8,358 bases of DNA from Spartobacteria bacterium (lineage in GTDB: Bacteria > Verrucomicrobiota > Verrucomicrobiia > Chthoniobacterales > UBA6821), in contig CANIBV010000071.1 of assembly GCA_947466005.1 (NCBI GenBank), positions 1 to 8,358 of the forward strand. Reading direction: 5' to 3'. A program made the position numbers and the translations under genes. Below, piece by piece: positions 1-6,517 of the stretch. The notes below the pieces were generated by a model. It ran no database searches, was not told the DNA's origin, and worked only from the letters and a program-made list of their open reading frames with translations. Position 1 is the first letter of the stretch. Each line of letters opens with the position of its first letter.

Positions 1-1
1 G

Positions 2-2491
2 GAAATCGGGAACGAGCACTTCCTGCTCGCATTGCTGGCCCAGAGCGAAGGACTCACACGGCCGCTTCTTGAGAAGATGGGTGTGAGCGTCGCCCCATTC
101 ATCACAAAGCTGGAATCAGCGGCAGCGAGTCTCTCCAAAGTGCATGGAGGTGCCCAACCCTTCGTGGGGAATGAACTCCGCAAGACGATCGATGCGGCAG
201 AAGGGGAAATGGCCAAGTTGAAGGATGAGTTCCTCTCAGCCGAGCATTATCTCCTGGCCCTCAGTCAGGAAAAAAGCGCCACCGCGCGACTGCTTCAGGA
301 TAGCGGCATCACCCATCAGGGGCTCATGAAGGCACTTGTCGAGGTGCGTGGTAGCCAGCGAGTCACCGACCAGAACCCCGAGGGGAAATACCAGACACTG
401 GAGAAGTACGGCCGCGACATCACCGAGCTCGCCCGCAAGGGAAAAATTGACCCCGTCATAGGCCGTGACGAGGAGATCCGCCGCACCATGCAGGTACTCT
501 CCCGGCGCACAAAGAATAACCCCGTGCTCATCGGAGAGCCGGGTGTCGGCAAGACCGCCATCGTCGAGGGGCTTGCGCGCCGAATTGTCAGCGGAGATGT
601 CCCCGAGTCGCTGAAGAACAAGCGCCTCGTCGCCATGGATATCGGCGCGATGGTCGCCGGAGCCAAGTTCCGCGGAGAGTTCGAGGATCGCCTCAAGGCC
701 TTTCTCAAGGAAGTCACCGCCTCCGAGGGCGAGATCATCCTTTTTATCGACGAGTTGCACACCATCGTCGGGGCTGGTGCTGCAGAGGGGTCGATGGATG
801 CCTCCAACCTTCTCAAGCCACAGCTTGCGCGAGGTGAGCTCCGCACCATCGGAGCCACGACGCTCGACGAGTACCGCAAGTACATCGAGAAGGATGCTGC
901 TCTGGAGAGACGCTTCCAGCCAGTGATGGTCAAGGAGCCGAGCGTCGAGGATACGATCGCGATCCTGAGGGGACTCAAGGAGCGCTACGAAGTCCACCAC
1001 GGCGTCAGGATTCAGGATGCCGCTCTTGTGGCGGCAGCAGTCCTCTCACACCGCTACATCTCCGACCGCTTCCTCCCTGACAAAGCGGTCGACCTGATCG
1101 ATGAGGCCGCTTCACGCCTGAAGATCGAGATCGAGTCGATGCCCACCGAGATCGACCAGATGGAGCGCCAGATCATGATGCTCGAGATGGAGCGGCAGGC
1201 CCTCCGCAAAGAGAAGGACGCAGCCAGCAAGGAGCGTCTTGAGAAACTAGAGAAAGAACTGGCAGGAACGAAGGAGATCGCTTCGGGCCTCAAAGCCCGC
1301 TGGCAGAAAGAGAAAGAGGAAATCGGAAAGTCCCAGAAGATCAACGAGCAGATCGAGGTTCTCAAGAACGAGCTCCTGACAGCGCAGCGTCAAGGTGATT
1401 TTTCCAAGGCGAGCGAGATCCAATATGGTCGCATTCCAGATCTCACCGCCAAGCTAGAAGAACACAATGCCAAGCTTGCCAAAGGAGGCGCATCGGCACT
1501 CCTCAAGGAAGAGGTGACCGAGGAGGACATCGCCAAAGTTGTCTCCGTCTGGACCGGCATTCCTGTCTCAAACCTTCAGGAGGGCGAACGACAGAAACTC
1601 GTCAGGATGGAGGAGCGCCTCATCGAGCGGGTCGTCGGTCAAGCTCAGGCGATCAAGGCCGTCTCTAACGCCGTCCGCCGAGCACGCGCCGGTCTTCAGG
1701 AGGAGAACCGCCCCATCGGTTCCTTCATGTTTCTCGGACCGACTGGCGTCGGCAAGACGGAGCTCTCCAAGGCCCTCGCTGAGTTCCTCTTCGATGATGA
1801 GAACGCCATCATCCGTCTCGACATGTCCGAGTACATGGAGAAGCACACCGTGGCCCGCCTCATCGGAGCCCCTCCCGGCTATGTCGGCTACGAAGAGGGA
1901 GGCCAACTGAGCGAGGCCGTCCGTCGCAAGCCCTACTCCGTCATCCTCTTCGACGAGGTGGAGAAGGCCCACGGCGACGTCTTCAACGTGCTTCTTCAGG
2001 TGCTCGATGACGGCCGTATCACCGACGGACAGGGCCGCACCGTTGACTTCAAGAATACCGTCATCATCATGACGAGCAACATCGGGAGCCAGTTCATCAT
2101 GGAGGAACTGCCGGTCGCAGAACGCAACAAGCGCGTCATGGAGGCACTACGAGGGCACTTCCGCCCGGAGTTCCTGAATCGTGTCGACGAGATCGTCATC
2201 TTCGACCGCCTCACGGACAAGGAGATCACTAAGATCGTCGATATCCAGTTGGCCAGACTTGCGACACGCCTCGGTAAGCAAAAGCTGCATCTGGAGCTCA
2301 CGGACAAGGCCCGCGCCTACCTTGCGAAGGAGGGGTACGATCCGGCGTACGGCGCCCGTCCGCTCAAGAGGGTCATCCAGCAGAAGATTCTCGATCCGCT
2401 CAGCATGGAGATCTTGGATGGGAGGATCCACGAGGGACAGACGATCAAGGCTGATGTCTCCGCTGGAGAACTCACTTTCAAGACCAAGTAA
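2..2491 (+). CDS. clpB: ATP-dependent disaggregase ClpB (5' truncated by window edge)
   Basis: Hexameric AAA+ chaperone of the cytoplasm that pulls polypeptides out of aggregates, together with DnaK/DnaJ/GrpE. The frame is already open at base 2 (EIGNEHFLLALL), so about 30-40 N-terminal residues lie outside the window and the internal TTG at base 32 is not the real start. Numbering the 829 visible residues: the Clp N-domain double repeat is in about 1-110; Walker A1 GEPGVGKT 178-185; D1 pore loop KFRG 222-225; Walker B1 with IDE 245-251; a long charged coiled-coil middle domain at about 375-500, which separates ClpB from ClpA/ClpC; Walker A2 GPTGVGKT 579-586; D2 pore loop GYVGYEEGG from 626; Walker B2 with FDE 647-652; then FRPEFLNRVDE and the sensor-2 GARPLKR near the C-terminus. 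All key residues are intact. It is followed by the smr gene after 3 bases. A heat-shock promoter, if any, would lie outside the window. Confidence 0.97.
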   Translation, partial: EIGNEHFLLALLAQSEGLTRPLLEKMGVSVAPFITKLESAAASLSKVHGGAQPFVGNELRKTIDAAEGEMAKLKDEFLSAEHYLLALSQEKSATARLLQDSGITHQGLMKALVEVRGSQRVTDQNPEGKYQTLEKYGRDITELARKGKIDPVIGRDEEIRRTMQVLSRRTKNNPVLIGEPGVGKTAIVEGLARRIVSGDVPESLKNKRLVAMDIGAMVAGAKFRGEFEDRLKAFLKEVTASEGEIILFIDELHTIVGAGAAEGSMDASNLLKPQLARGELRTIGATTLDEYRKYIEKDAALERRFQPVMVKEPSVEDTIAILRGLKERYEVHHGVRIQDAALVAAAVLSHRYISDRFLPDKAVDLIDEAASRLKIEIESMPTEIDQMERQIMMLEMERQALRKEKDAASKERLEKLEKELAGTKEIASGLKARWQKEKEEIGKSQKINEQIEVLKNELLTAQRQGDFSKASEIQYGRIPDLTAKLEEHNAKLAKGGASALLKEEVTEEDIAKVVSVWTGIPVSNLQEGERQKLVRMEERLIERVVGQAQAIKAVSNAVRRARAGLQEENRPIGSFMFLGPTGVGKTELSKALAEFLFDDENAIIRLDMSEYMEKHTVARLIGAPPGYVGYEEGGQLSEAVRRKPYSVILFDEVEKAHGDVFNVLLQVLDDGRITDGQGRTVDFKNTVIIMTSNIGSQFIMEELPVAERNKRVMEALRGHFRPEFLNRVDEIVIFDRLTDKEITKIVDIQLARLATRLGKQKLHLELTDKARAYLAKEGYDPAYGARPLKRVIQQKILDPLSMEILDGRIHEGQTIKADVSAGELTFKTK

Positions 2492-2494
2492 GGA

Positions 2495-2842
2495 ATGGGG
2501 GCACTCCGTGAGGTCACCATCAAAGAGGGACTGCCGACGCTAGAGGAGGCAAAGAGGCGACTCCTGCTCGAAGTGAGGCGCTGCCATGGGGATGGGATCG
2601 CTGTGCTTAAGATCATCCACGGCTACGGATCCGGTGGCCGCGGCGGAGTCCTCAGGACAGGACTGCGTAAAGTCTTTGCGGAGTATCAGCGTGACGGGGA
2701 TATCCTGGGATTTGCATCGGGCGAGGAATTCTCGATTTTTCATTCCATCTCACTCGAGATGATCACAGTGGCTCCCGAACTCAGAAGTGATCGAGATCTG
2801 GAGCGCTCCAATCCCGGCGTCAGCTTTTTGTGGATACAGTGA
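2495..2842 (+). CDS. Smr/MutS2-C-terminal-type domain protein, stand-alone
   Basis: Small 115-residue protein that is essentially a single Smr domain, the fold found at the C-terminus of MutS2. Smr domains bind nucleic acid and several have nicking or RNA endonuclease activity; the substrate here is unknown. The sequence shows LKIIHGYGSGGRGGVLR at about residues 38-54, which carries the HGxGxG signature (His42, Gly43, Gly45, Gly47), a following amphipathic helix, and a C-terminal NPGVSFLWI strand matching the usual Gly-x-(T/S) ending. The N-terminal LDLHG motif of many Smr proteins is not recognisable; VTIKEGLPTLEEA stands in its place. The ATG lies 3 bases after the clpB stop, with AAGGA squeezed into the junction, so translation is probably coupled to clpB. 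No separate promoter is evident. The family call is good; any specific function is inference. Confidence 0.83.
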   Translation: MGALREVTIKEGLPTLEEAKRRLLLEVRRCHGDGIAVLKIIHGYGSGGRGGVLRTGLRKVFAEYQRDGDILGFASGEEFSIFHSISLEMITVAPELRSDRDLERSNPGVSFLWIQ

Positions 2843-2898
2843 GAAGGAGTCGAGAGACGAAGCAGTAAAAAGTGGGAAGGTGGGAAAGTGGGAAGGTC
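2843..2898 (+). repeat. Left inverted-repeat arm with AARGTGGG octamers
   Basis: Begins on the base after the smr stop with GAAGGAGTC, then AGCAG, then three perfect tandem octamers AARGTGGG at 2869-2892 and a partial fourth. The same order (GAAGGAGTC, AGCAG, TAAAA, octamers) appears on the opposite strand at 3272-3319. After the shared AGCAG, 25 of 33 aligned positions agree by my hand alignment. It ends 2 bases before the stop of the four-helix-bundle gene. Together the two arms look like terminal inverted repeats of a small cassette. Confidence 0.75.
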
Positions 2899-2899
2899 T

Positions 2900-3256
2900 T
2901 TATGGTTTGCGGAGATGTCGTTGGAAAGCGGCGATCCGTTTGGAAAGTGTCGCAAATCCATCCCTTAAGTCTTTGGCATCAGACTGATTCATGATCCCCA
3001 CATCCTCTCCTGCATACGCCATGCTTCGGACTTCCCCGGCGGAAGCCTTTGCGAGATCCAAGAAGCGAGCGAAGTCTTTGGCTGTGCGGCGTTCAAATCC
3101 CTCGCTGATATTGTTCATGACCGAGAGAGATGCTCGCTGCATTTGATCTCGAAAGGAATAATCGCGGCAGGGTTCCAATAATTTGTAGACCACCTTGTAC
3201 AAGCGGCGCGACTCTTGCCAGATCTCAAGATCCTCGAATTGCTCCGCAAAGTTCAT
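2900..3256 (-). CDS. Four helix bundle protein (23S rRNA intervening-sequence protein family)
   Basis: A 118-residue all-helical protein of the S23/IVP family (PF05635, TIGR02436 type). The members first described are encoded in intervening sequences of 23S rRNA genes in Leptospira and relatives. Orphan copies are common elsewhere, and the DGR accessory protein Avd shares the fold. Visible features: the opening FEDLEIWQESRRLYKVVYKL (residues 7-26) and the family signature RASLSVMNNISEGFERR (41-57) followed by KDFARFL (60-66). No signal peptide or membrane segment is present. The ATG at 3256 was chosen because the following MNFAEQFEDLE fits family N-termini; a GTG one codon upstream is possible, and AGG sits too close to the ATG to be a good ribosome site. 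The gene is bracketed by inverted repeats and points toward smr, unlike the clpB-smr operon. No rRNA surrounds it. Biochemical function is unknown. Confidence 0.88.
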   Translation of the reverse strand: MNFAEQFEDLEIWQESRRLYKVVYKLLEPCRDYSFRDQMQRASLSVMNNISEGFERRTAKDFARFLDLAKASAGEVRSMAYAGEDVGIMNQSDAKDLRDGFATLSKRIAAFQRHLRKP

Positions 3257-3271
3257 CACCTGATTGGATGG

Positions 3272-3319
3272 GACTTTTTACTTTCCAACTTTCCTACCTT
3301 TTACCCTGCTGACTCCTTC
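3272..3319 (-). repeat. Right inverted-repeat arm with AARGTNGG octamers
   Basis: Read on the minus strand this is GAAGGAGTC, AGCAGGG, TAAAA, then degenerate octamers AAGGTAGG, AAAGTTGG and AAAGTAAA. It mirrors the arm at 2843-2898 except for a 9-base gap after GAAGGAGTC and a 2-base insertion. It lies 15 bases upstream of the four-helix-bundle start, so it must also overlap that gene's promoter or leader. It ends 4 bases short of the osmC stop codon. Confidence 0.72.
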
Positions 3320-3328
3320 GAAGTCAGC
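3308..3328. other. Perfect 7-bp hairpin at the osmC stop codon
   Basis: GCTGACT (3308-3314) and AGTCAGC (3322-3328) are perfect complements with a 7-base loop. The right stem contains the osmC stop codon and the left stem overlaps the right repeat arm. No T run follows on either strand, so it is not a canonical intrinsic terminator. It could help end or stabilise the osmC transcript, or be a by-product of the insertion junction. Confidence 0.4.
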
Positions 3329-3734
3329 CGACCCACCTGAACTCCACCGTTGTATCGATCTTGGGATCAAGACTCTGCTTCACAGGACAGGCTTTGGCGG
3401 CATTCTCGAGTAGATCGCGCTGCGGGTGATCAGCGGGGAGCGGGATCGTCATGACAGAGCGCAGAGCAACGATCCGTCGGGGCAGATCGGCGCTCATCTC
3501 CTTACCGATCGTAACAGTAGTACCCTTGAGGTTGATGCCGTGACGCTCGGCGGGGATCCCCATGACCGTCATCATGCAGTTGGCGACTGCTGTCGCCACG
3601 AGGTCCGTCGGCGAAAAACTCTCCCCCTTGCCATGATTGTCCACGGGGGCATCGGTGATAAGCGTGACGCCCGAAGGGCCATGTGTAGCGGTGCAGCGGA
3701 GACCGCCGTCATAAGTGGAGATGATGGTAACCAT
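3324..3734 (-). CDS. OsmC/Ohr family thiol peroxidase-like protein
   Basis: A 136-residue protein of the OsmC family. Characterised members reduce organic hydroperoxides in the cytoplasm with a cysteine pair recharged by lipoylated or other thiol donors. Both family cysteines are present: Cys53 in VANCMMTVMG and Cys116 in AKACPVKQSL, as is the conserved GKGESFSPTDL block (35-45). The N-terminus TYDGGLRCTATHGPSG and the end VEFRW are typical of the general OsmC group rather than classical Ohr. The ATG at 3734 was chosen because it gives the usual family length and N-terminus. The frame continues upstream to 3839, but that part reads through the repeat at 3743-3778 and is not protein-like. No clear Shine-Dalgarno site precedes it. 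The exact substrate cannot be read from the sequence. Confidence 0.93.
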   Translation of the reverse strand: MVTIISTYDGGLRCTATHGPSGVTLITDAPVDNHGKGESFSPTDLVATAVANCMMTVMGIPAERHGINLKGTTVTIGKEMSADLPRRIVALRSVMTIPLPADHPQRDLLENAAKACPVKQSLDPKIDTTVEFRWVG

Positions 3735-3742
3735 GGTATTTA

Positions 3743-3778
3743 GTGAAAGGTAAAACGTCCGAAAGTAAAAGGTAGGAA
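3743..3778 (+). repeat. Third copy of the GGAAAGT/octamer repeat, upstream of osmC
   Basis: Holds GAAAGGTAAAAC, then GAAAGTAAAAGG and GTAGGAA. The 14 bases GTAAAAGGTAGGAA at 3765-3778 are an exact reverse complement of 3291-3304 in the right arm of the four-helix-bundle unit, so osmC lies between inverted copies. The repeat starts 8 bases upstream of the osmC ATG and therefore occupies its leader and probably its core promoter. It may be the trace of another cassette or of a rearrangement. Confidence 0.62.
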
Positions 3779-3854
3779 TACCCCGGAGGTAGGGATCAGG
3801 CCACATCGGCTTTCGACTCCGACCTTCGATTGACGCCACTTCCTACCGGAAGCC

Positions 3855-3960
3855 GTGGCGCCCCGTTGGGGCTACGACTGTGTCGTAGTCTACCGCGCTC
3901 CTTCCAAGGAGCTTGGTTCAGGTTTCATCCCTCGCCGCCTGAACTCACACGGGGTTCAAC
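3855..3960. repeat. Hairpin-rich intergenic element (REP-like)
   Basis: Four stem-loops follow one another: GCCCC/GGGGC (3860-3872); CTACGAC/GTCGTAG with a 3-base loop (3872-3888, extendable by a wobble and a G-C pair, and sharing its edge with the first); GCTCCTT/AAGGAGC (3897-3912); and GTTCAGG/CCTGAAC with a 15-base loop (3916-3944). A GAAC/GTTC pairing (3941-3957) competes with the last. No credible protein is encoded. It sits downstream of the esterase stop and between two minus-strand genes. No T tract follows any stem, so simple termination is unlikely. A REP/BIME-type repeat or a structured transcript end are the main options. Copy number in the genome is unknown to me. Confidence 0.55.
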
Positions 3961-4750
3961 GAATATTTGTTTTCACACCTTTGACTGACAGATTTTTCGA
4001 ATGGAAGGCCAAGGCTTCTTGGATGTGTATATCCCAGTATCCCCAGTCATGTGTGCCCGGGTATTCCGTGTAGGCATGCGGAATTCTTGCCCTACGAAGA
4101 TCTTCGGTAAATATGCGGTTGTCCTGAAGGAGAAAATCCTCCGTCCCGCAGTCGAGCTGAATTTTTGGAAGTTGCCGGGCTTTTTTGGCCCGTTTGGCGA
4201 GCATGAGCAGATGGTGGTCGGTGTTCGCAGGGGAGAGGCCGAAGACGCGGCTGAGTTCGACGGCGAAGTGCTCACCCCTGCCGAGTGATTTTGCCGCGCG
4301 GTCGTGCTGGCCGCTCTTCCCAAAACCGACTGCCCCGGAATGGCTGTGGATCGAACAGAACCGGTCGTGGTATCCAAGCCCGACGCGCAGGGCTCCATAT
4401 CCCCCCATCGAGAGTCCCCCGATCGCACGAGCTTCGCGGGTGGCTATGGCGGGGAATGTACGCTCGATGAACGCCGGTAGTTCCTCCCCAATGTGTCGTG
4501 CGTAGGCGGGACCCTGATCGTTGTTTGTGTAATATCCACGGTAACCGTCGGGCATCACGATGAGAAAAGGATAGGGCGCGGCGTGGAGTTCAACCCGCGA
4601 TCGACGCAGCCACATCGTGCTATCGTCGGAGAGCCCATGAAGCAGATACAGTGTGGGGAAGGGAGGCTTGCCGGTTTCAGGAAATAGGACCTGCGTCTCG
4701 GTGGACTTGCCGAGGATTTCACTAGACCATCGAATGGTGTGCCATGACAT
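3956..4750 (-). CDS. Esterase D / tributyrin-esterase family alpha/beta hydrolase
   Basis: A 264-residue serine hydrolase of the esterase-D-like family (PF00756), whose members cleave short-chain acyl, acetyl or feruloyl esters, often from plant polysaccharides. Visible features: oxyanion-loop LYLLHGLSDD (about 35-43); nucleophile elbow GLSMGGYGA with Ser114; GTEDFLLQDN with the acid Asp205; and GTHDWGYWD with His234. The triad is complete. No signal peptide is seen, so it is probably cytoplasmic and acts on imported oligomers. The ATG at 4750 was chosen because MSWHTIRWSSEILGKST matches family N-termini. The frame also opens at a GTG at 4819, where GGAGG sits only 3 bases away, which would add 23 residues. 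It lies downstream of the jelly-roll gene on the same strand and may share its transcript. The last residues, VKGVKTNIR, read into the edge of the hairpin element. Confidence 0.88.
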   Translation of the reverse strand: MSWHTIRWSSEILGKSTETQVLFPETGKPPFPTLYLLHGLSDDSTMWLRRSRVELHAAPYPFLIVMPDGYRGYYTNNDQGPAYARHIGEELPAFIERTFPAIATREARAIGGLSMGGYGALRVGLGYHDRFCSIHSHSGAVGFGKSGQHDRAAKSLGRGEHFAVELSRVFGLSPANTDHHLLMLAKRAKKARQLPKIQLDCGTEDFLLQDNRIFTEDLRRARIPHAYTEYPGTHDWGYWDIHIQEALAFHSKNLSVKGVKTNIR

Positions 4751-4865
4751 AGAAAGCGTGGGAATCTTAAATGGGCATCCCAAAGCTGCTCGGATCAGGT
4801 CAAGCGCGGAAATCCACACTCACCTCCCCCTAGTTTCCCGAGCGTGGGCACGTGTCGAAGAGGGC

Positions 4866-5444
4866 TTATTTTCCCGGAACAAGCCGGATGTCATCGATCA
4901 GGCATGCCCCTGCGGCTCCGTCCTTGCAGAAGCGTCGAGAAAGCATGATCCAGACCACCCGGGCTTCACCTCCCCATTTGCCATCATTCAGGCCGCCCCA
5001 GTGGGACTTCGGCGAATCCGTCAGGGGCGAGATCGTTATTTCCTGCCATTCGTCTCCGCCTTCCAGACGCACTTCGTATTGAAACGTCTGTTCACCGGAA
5101 TCAGTCAGGCGGATATCGAGGCCGGTAATACCTTCGGGTTTCACCCAAAACTTCAGTTCGCCCAGAGGCATCGGATCCACGCGGCGCGTCAGGGCCACAT
5201 ACGAGCTTCCCGCCGCGAATTCCGCCGACAGCCGCACGGCACCCGGAGCATTGTGGCCCTGGTCGGGTATCCTGCTTGCGCGTCCATTTGCTCCTTTGAA
5301 CTCCCATCCGCCATTGTAGGTCCACCCGTCCAAAGCGTCGGTAAAAACGCCGATCTCCTCCCCGGCTTCGGCGGCGGAGGCGATGCCGCATGGGACAATA
5401 GAGAGAGCAAGGAAGGCGAATGCGCGAAAAGAATGGAGAATCAT
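4866..5444 (-). CDS. Secreted jelly-roll (carbohydrate-binding-like) protein
   Basis: A 192-residue exported protein. Residues 1-24 form a signal peptide (basic start, then FAFLALSIVPCGIASA, with a likely cut after ASA). The rest is one beta-rich domain with features of galactose-binding-like or CIA30-type jelly rolls: an opening FTDALDGWTYNGGWEF, the central LGELKFWVKPEGITGLDIRLTDSGEQ, a WQEITISPL strand and the closing CLIDDIRLVPG. No catalytic motif is apparent, so a glycan-binding role is inference from fold and context. The ATG at 5444 was chosen because it starts the signal peptide; a TTG at 5480 would only add a hydrophilic prefix. It lies 94 bases after the AraC-type gene and before the esterase gene, all on the minus strand, which suggests co-transcription. 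Two cysteines (FCKDGAAGAC) near the C-terminus could form a disulfide outside the cell. Confidence 0.75.
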   Translation of the reverse strand: MILHSFRAFAFLALSIVPCGIASAAEAGEEIGVFTDALDGWTYNGGWEFKGANGRASRIPDQGHNAPGAVRLSAEFAAGSSYVALTRRVDPMPLGELKFWVKPEGITGLDIRLTDSGEQTFQYEVRLEGGDEWQEITISPLTDSPKSHWGGLNDGKWGGEARVVWIMLSRRFCKDGAAGACLIDDIRLVPGK

Positions 5445-5538
5445 GTTGGGAATTCTCGCGGAAGCCGATGACGGGTTCAATCCACGCCGCTTGGCATTTT
5501 TCCCAAAGGCTTGCGCGTTTTCATCCCGCCTCGGGCCG

Positions 5539-6432
5539 CTAAAAAAACGTATTGCCCGATTTGCGATACAGTTGCGGATAGACGCCCTTCTTGCGATGGA
5601 ACCAGGTGGAGAAGTGGGGCAGGGAGCCGAAGCCCAGGTCGAATGCGATCTGCTTGATCGGTGCCGACGTGCCGCTCAGAGCGGAGATCGCCTGCTCGAT
5701 GCGCCTTTCTTCCAAAGATCGCCGCATGGTCCGCCCGAACTGTTTCACGAAAAGACGGTTGAGCTGGATCGTACTCAAGCCGACCGATGTCGCCGCCTCA
5801 CGCTCCTTGAACGGCTCGCTCAGGGGGTGGTTGAGAACAAGATCATGGATCTGCTGCACGCGTGAGTCGAGCGTGCCGCCGTGCGTGGTTGGCAAGCCCA
5901 GCTTGTTCTGCACTTTCATGTAGATGCGGAGCCAGTCGTAAAATGCCGCGCTGATATCCAGATGGGCATCGAGCGAACCGCATTGCTGCATCAGGAAGAC
6001 GAGATTGCGACGAAAGTGCCTCCGCACGGCGCGGAGCATCTTCAAGGCGCTTTGCTCGAGCTGTGGCACCTCGGCGGCATGGATGACGGAACACTGCTTG
6101 CGCGGGAACACATCCTCGCCGGCCGGCCAATGTGCACAGAAACGGATGGAGAGCATCTGGCAGTCCGGCGAGAACTGCTGCCAGCGCTTTTCCTGCCCGA
6201 GAAAAATCCATTCGCCCTTCCTCACCGTCGTCTCCTGGTCCGCGATGCGGATGAGCACTGAGCCTTTGCGTACAAGCCATGCGGAGAGCTGCTCATTCAC
6301 TGCCAGGCCAAATCCGCCGGGAAAGCGGGCGCGTCCGTCGTAAATCCAGAGGAGGTGGGCCTCCAGCGTGGCCCACTCGGATAAACGGACGCTCCGCAGC
6401 TCGTGAGGGCTGGAGGGAGAAGATAACGGCAT
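5539..6432 (-). CDS. AraC-family transcriptional regulator
   Basis: A 297-residue regulator. An N-terminal cupin-like sensor region (about 40-100, with LVRKGSVLIRIADQETTVRKGEW) is joined to a C-terminal AraC/XylS DNA-binding domain (about 190-292). Both helix-turn-helix units are visible: AATSVGLSTIQLNRLFVKQFG (about 212-232) and the more conserved IKQIAFDLGFGSLPHFSTWFHRKKG (259-283), followed by the family PQLYRK ending. Such two-domain members typically bind a sugar or glycan fragment in the cupin; the ligand here is unknown. The ATG at 6432 was chosen; ATGs at 6465 and 6471 in the same frame would overlap the promoter. It is divergent from the O-acetylesterase gene across a short control region, the usual arrangement for a local activator, and heads the minus-strand run with the jelly-roll and esterase genes. 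Confidence 0.9.
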   Translation of the reverse strand: MPLSSPSSPHELRSVRLSEWATLEAHLLWIYDGRARFPGGFGLAVNEQLSAWLVRKGSVLIRIADQETTVRKGEWIFLGQEKRWQQFSPDCQMLSIRFCAHWPAGEDVFPRKQCSVIHAAEVPQLEQSALKMLRAVRRHFRRNLVFLMQQCGSLDAHLDISAAFYDWLRIYMKVQNKLGLPTTHGGTLDSRVQQIHDLVLNHPLSEPFKEREAATSVGLSTIQLNRLFVKQFGRTMRRSLEERRIEQAISALSGTSAPIKQIAFDLGFGSLPHFSTWFHRKKGVYPQLYRKSGNTFF

Positions 6433-6443
6433 GATGATAAAAA

Positions 6444-6471
6444 TATATAGCCTTCTGCACCGCATCGGCAA
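6444..6471 (-). promoter_or_regulatory. Candidate sigma70-type promoter for the AraC-type gene
   Basis: On the minus strand, TTGCCG (6471-6466) and TATATA (6449-6444) are separated by 16 bases. Transcription would begin a few bases before the ATG at 6432, giving a nearly leaderless mRNA, which would explain why no Shine-Dalgarno site is seen. The region also lies upstream of the divergent esterase gene. Called by eye only. Confidence 0.45.
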
Positions 6472-6481
6472 GCGTGTAGCG

Positions 6482-6517
6482 TTGAGTGATGAGGGAGATC
6501 GCCCTCAGAATCATCAC
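6482..6517 (+). promoter_or_regulatory. Imperfect dyad, possible operator over a weak plus-strand promoter
   Basis: GTGATGAGGG (6486-6495) mirrors CCCTCA plus CATCAC (6502-6507 and 6512-6517), interrupted on the right by GAAT. A weak promoter, TTGAGT (6482-6487) and CAGAAT (6506-6511) with 18 bases between, overlaps it and would start transcription about 18 bases before the GTG at 6536. An operator for the neighbouring regulator is plausible, but AraC proteins more often use direct repeats, so it could also be a hairpin in the leader. Confidence 0.35.

Noticed and set aside
236..1000. Long minus-strand frames (254 and 220 residues) inside clpB
   Set aside because: They overlap each other and a fully conserved clpB, have low-complexity composition, and show no family motif; they are shadows of GC-rich coding sequence.
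2869..2897. CRISPR-like array
   Set aside because: The octamers are directly adjacent with no spacers and no cas genes are nearby.
2900..3256. Diversity-generating retroelement, since Avd shares this fold
   Set aside because: No reverse transcriptase and no evident template/variable repeat pair lies in the window; the gene fits the S23/IVP branch better.
3744..3839. Longer N-terminus for the OsmC protein
   Set aside because: The extension translates the repeat and has no likeness to family N-termini; the ATG at 3734 gives the expected length.
3860..3944. Rho-independent terminator for the esterase or osmC transcripts
   Set aside because: Stems are GC-rich but no T run follows on either strand; the multiple consecutive stems fit a repeat or structured RNA better.
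4653..5471. 272-residue plus-strand frame
   Set aside because: It is antisense to the esterase and jelly-roll genes, both with clear motifs or a signal peptide, and has no recognisable domain itself.
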